A stretch of DNA of 64,000 nucleotides from an uncultured Rothia sp. (GTDB lineage Bacteria > Actinomycetota > Actinomycetes > Actinomycetales > Micrococcaceae): positions 4,153 to 68,152 of the forward strand of contig CAMIIO010000012.1 in assembly GCA_946221065.1 (NCBI GenBank), read 5' to 3'. Of this stretch, positions 62,218 to 64,000 are shown in pieces (positions within the stretch are counted from its first letter, which is position 1; each line of letters starts with the position of its first letter). The translations under genes and the position numbers were made by a program. The notes below the pieces were generated by a model. The model saw only the letters and a list, made by a program, of their open reading frames with translations, ran no database searches and was not told where the DNA came from.

Positions 62218-62711
62218 TGAAGGGCACGGTGCGGTTGATAAAAGGGATAGTATCCACTGATGATATTATTCCATCCCGCTATAAGCATATGTATACCGAC
62301 GCAAACGAGCTATCAAAACATGTATTCGAAGCATATAATCCAGAGTTTACTAAAAGGGTTGAACAGGGAGATATCCTTGTAAGCAAATCTACATTTGGTA
62401 TAGGTAGCTCAAGAGAGCAAGTAGCATCTGCGCTTAAAGCCACAGGTATTAGCGCAATATTAGCACCATCTTTTGGAAGAATATTTTATAGAAACGCATG
62501 GAATTTAGCTTTGCCTGTCTTAGAAATGGATACGAATACTATAAGTGATGAAGATAATATTGAAATAAAATTAAAAGAAGGAATAGTTTTGTGTGGAGAA
62601 AATGTCAGACTCGAATTTTCTAAACCTTCAACGTTTCATCTAGAAATACTTTCACGAGGGGGACTGCTCCCTACCTTATCACATAGTATTAATAGTACGA
62701 GAGAGAAATAA
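62217..62711 (+). CDS. LeuD/aconitase-like small subunit
   Basis: A 164-aa protein, full length for a small (swivel-domain) subunit of the isopropylmalate/homoaconitate dehydratase family. It has V-S-T-D-D-I-I-P-S-R-Y at the start and the substrate loop T-F-G-I-G-S-S-R-E-Q near residue 63, and ends G-G-L-L-P. ATG 62217 overlaps the large-subunit stop by one base (TGATG). In this neighbourhood it is more likely a phosphonomethylmalate-type isomerase subunit than leucine biosynthesis. With its large subunit truncated it is probably orphaned. AT-rich compared with the chromosome. Confidence 0.88.
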   Translation: MKGTVRLIKGIVSTDDIIPSRYKHMYTDANELSKHVFEAYNPEFTKRVEQGDILVSKSTFGIGSSREQVASALKATGISAILAPSFGRIFYRNAWNLALPVLEMDTNTISDEDNIEIKLKEGIVLCGENVRLEFSKPSTFHLEILSRGGLLPTLSHSINSTREK

Positions 62712-62712
62712 A

Positions 62713-63465
62713 ATGAATAATACTTCTCCATTTGATGGTCTTGCAGTAAATTATGACTTAGAAAGACCAAGGTATCCTAAAGAAGCATTTGAATATATAA
62801 ACAAAGAATGTAATTTGTCTTCAGTACAGCTTGTTATGGATGTGGGAGCGGGAACTGGGATTGTTCTAGAGGGTTTATTAGAATACTTGCCAAATACATG
62901 CCAAATTGTGGCAGTAGATGTATCTGAAGATATGATTGAAGTAGGCAAAAATAAATTTTCCAAGGTGGACTGGATATTAGGTGAAGTAGAATCAAAACTT
63001 AGTAATTATGAAGATATTGACCTCATTATTGCTGGGCAGTCCTATCAATGGTTAAATAGAAAATTATTTTTATCTGTGGCGCAACATTCGCTGTCCCCTA
63101 ATGGAAATCTAGTTATTATCCAGAATAATCGTGATTATACAGCAGGAAAATTCCTCCAAGAATACGAAACACTTTTGGAAACTTGGTCTCCAGGCTACTC
63201 ACGGACATATAGGAATATTGATATCGAAAGTGAAATAAGTCCCTATTTTGATAAAATAGATAAATATTTCTTTGAATGGGAAGACAGTAAAACTCCTTCT
63301 CAATTTATAGCTATGAGTAAATCATCAACACAATCGCAGAGAGCGCTGAAGAATAATAAAAGCGAATATAGTGAAGGATTGCAAAGGCTAGTAGATAAAT
63401 GGAAAGATAAAAATAATTTATTAAATATTCCTTATATTACTGAAGTATTCATAGCAACTAAATGA
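62713..63465 (+). CDS. Class I SAM-dependent methyltransferase
   Basis: A 250-aa methyltransferase. Motif I is V-M-D-V-G-A-G-T-G near residue 38, followed by V-A-V-D-V-S-E-D-M-I (motif II) and D-L-I-I-A-G-Q-S-Y-Q-W, where catalytic and substrate residues are expected. The Y-Q-W type motif recalls trans-aconitate and small-acid O-methyltransferases. It follows the LeuD-like gene by one base and overlaps the acetyltransferase by ATGA, so it belongs to the same operon. Very AT-rich, with AAA/ATA/TTA codons unlike the chromosome. Substrate unknown. Confidence 0.87.
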   Translation: MNNTSPFDGLAVNYDLERPRYPKEAFEYINKECNLSSVQLVMDVGAGTGIVLEGLLEYLPNTCQIVAVDVSEDMIEVGKNKFSKVDWILGEVESKLSNYEDIDLIIAGQSYQWLNRKLFLSVAQHSLSPNGNLVIIQNNRDYTAGKFLQEYETLLETWSPGYSRTYRNIDIESEISPYFDKIDKYFFEWEDSKTPSQFIAMSKSSTQSQRALKNNKSEYSEGLQRLVDKWKDKNNLLNIPYITEVFIATK

Positions 63466-63908
63466 AAAATAATATTTTATTCATAAGGACGGTAAGACAA
63501 GAAGATATAATTGATATTCACAAATTAATAATTCAAGAATTCAGTGTATTCCTGCCTCGGTTTACACCTACAGGTTTATTATGGAGCATACAATGATTAA
63601 ACGAAACCAAAAATAATTGGATTATATGTAGAGATAAAACCGATTTAATAGCTGTTGCCCACCATGATATTGATCCGCTTGGATATACCTTCGATACATT
63701 AGTTGTATCCTCATCTTGGAAACGAAAAGGGGTGGGTGGTTTGCTTATATCACATATCGAAAAGAAAGCAATTTGTGCAGGTAGAGATGTGGTAGCAATA
63801 GTTATAAGGCGGAGTATTAAAGAAAATCAAAAATTTGTAGAATCTAATGGCTATCGGATTTTTAGGGAATTCTCTAAAGAGCACGATGTATATTACAAAG
63901 AATTATGA
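63462..63908 (+). pseudogene. GNAT acetyltransferase interrupted by one in-frame TGA
   Basis: The frame from ATG 63462 (overlapping the methyltransferase stop, ATGA) to TGA 63906-63908 is 149 codons and reads as a GNAT protein: I-R-T-V-R-Q-E-D-I at the start, L-V-V-S-S-S-W-K-R-K-G-V-G-G-L-L-I (acetyl-CoA motif) and N-Q-K-F-V-E-S-N-G-Y-R-I-F. It is interrupted at codon 45 by TGA (63594-63596); a CGA-to-TGA change would explain it. Acetyltransferases are common self-resistance or tailoring genes in phosphonate clusters. Confidence 0.82.
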
Positions 63909-63943
63909 AATGAATAAGTATTTATTAGTGTTAGGGAGGGTTA

Positions 63944-64000
63944 TGCATAAGGGATAAAAACCAACACCCCACCACCCACTAGACAACGACCCCACCGAAG
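63944..64000 (+). mobile_element. Left end of a second, related IS element (partial)
   Basis: From 63944 the sequence follows the left end of the IS at 60727 in the same orientation: CATAAGGG, then TAAAAACCA, CCACCA, ACTAGA and CCCCA blocks, with roughly four in five bases identical over the 57 visible. It is thus a diverged relative and not a recent copy. It continues beyond the window. Confidence 0.78.

Noticed and set aside
61867..62711. Ordinary leucine-biosynthesis leuCD
   Set aside because: The large subunit is truncated, and the foreign composition, neighbours (PEP-mutase-like fragment, methyltransferase, GNAT) and IS context fit a specialised cluster better. A leuCD origin is not fully excluded.
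1..64000. CRISPR arrays or obvious phage-defence operons
   Set aside because: No regularly spaced repeats and no cas, restriction-modification or toxin-antitoxin genes could be recognised.

Overview
The window looks like a chromosomal segment of an actinobacterium of the Micrococcaceae, most probably an oral Rothia. This is inferred from moderate GC content, the nei/rpiB/pepN/glbO/ettA neighbourhood, paired clpP1-clpP2, a T-box leader in front of a large eukaryote-like IleRS, folC followed by a DUF4233 gene, and an IdeR/DtxR-type iron box. No species marker such as rRNA is present, so the genus is an inference.

Layout. Positions 1-12,000 hold housekeeping genes: a partial glutaminase, an SSB, EttA, a TesB thioesterase, a truncated haemoglobin, aminopeptidase N, RpiB, a Nei-like glycosylase, tRNA-Gly, tRNA-Pro and trigger factor. 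Positions 12,130-16,110 are an iron-regulated siderophore ABC transporter with the IdeR-type box inside the promoter spacer. Positions 16,200-19,150 are clpP1-clpP2-clpX. Positions 19,260-26,740 hold a DsbA-like oxidoreductase, a LssY_C membrane protein, valS, an SDR, a CbiX/SirB chelatase and pdxY. Positions 26,950-38,640 form a sulfur and nitrogen assimilation block: cysH-cysD-cysN-TauE-sulfite reductase, then uroporphyrinogen-III methyltransferase, nirB, nirD and a precorrin-2 dehydrogenase. Both siroheme reductases and all three siroheme-making activities lie within 13.6 kb. Positions 38,800-44,950 are T-box-ileS-folC-DUF4233-ndk. Positions 45,000-59,350 carry VKOR, RNase E, a TPP riboswitch with a thiD-tenA fusion, rplU-rpmA-obg, proB-proA, nadD and rsfS.

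Positions 59,500-64,000 are different. Directly after a tRNA-Ala gene comes a decaying mobile region: a broken ImmA/IrrE peptidase, a frameshifted membrane protein, and a small ORF split by an IS5-family-like element whose transposase has one nonsense codon. Beyond the IS lies an AT-rich block bounded on its far side by the start of a second, related IS in the same orientation. The cargo reads, in order, as the first 45 or so codons of a PEP-mutase-like enzyme, the C-terminal part of a LeuC/aconitase-like large subunit joined to it by an internal deletion, an intact LeuD-like small subunit, an intact SAM methyltransferase, and a GNAT acetyltransferase with one in-frame TGA. That order resembles phosphonate clusters of the pantaphos (HiVir) type, with the middle deleted. 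This is the most unusual content of the window.

Other points of note are four DnaA-box-like sites upstream of ssb, a GNAT gene with three in-frame stops at 33.5-33.9 kb, nirB and nirD transcribed divergently, and a strongly A/C-skewed coding strand across the cysHDN-TauE genes.
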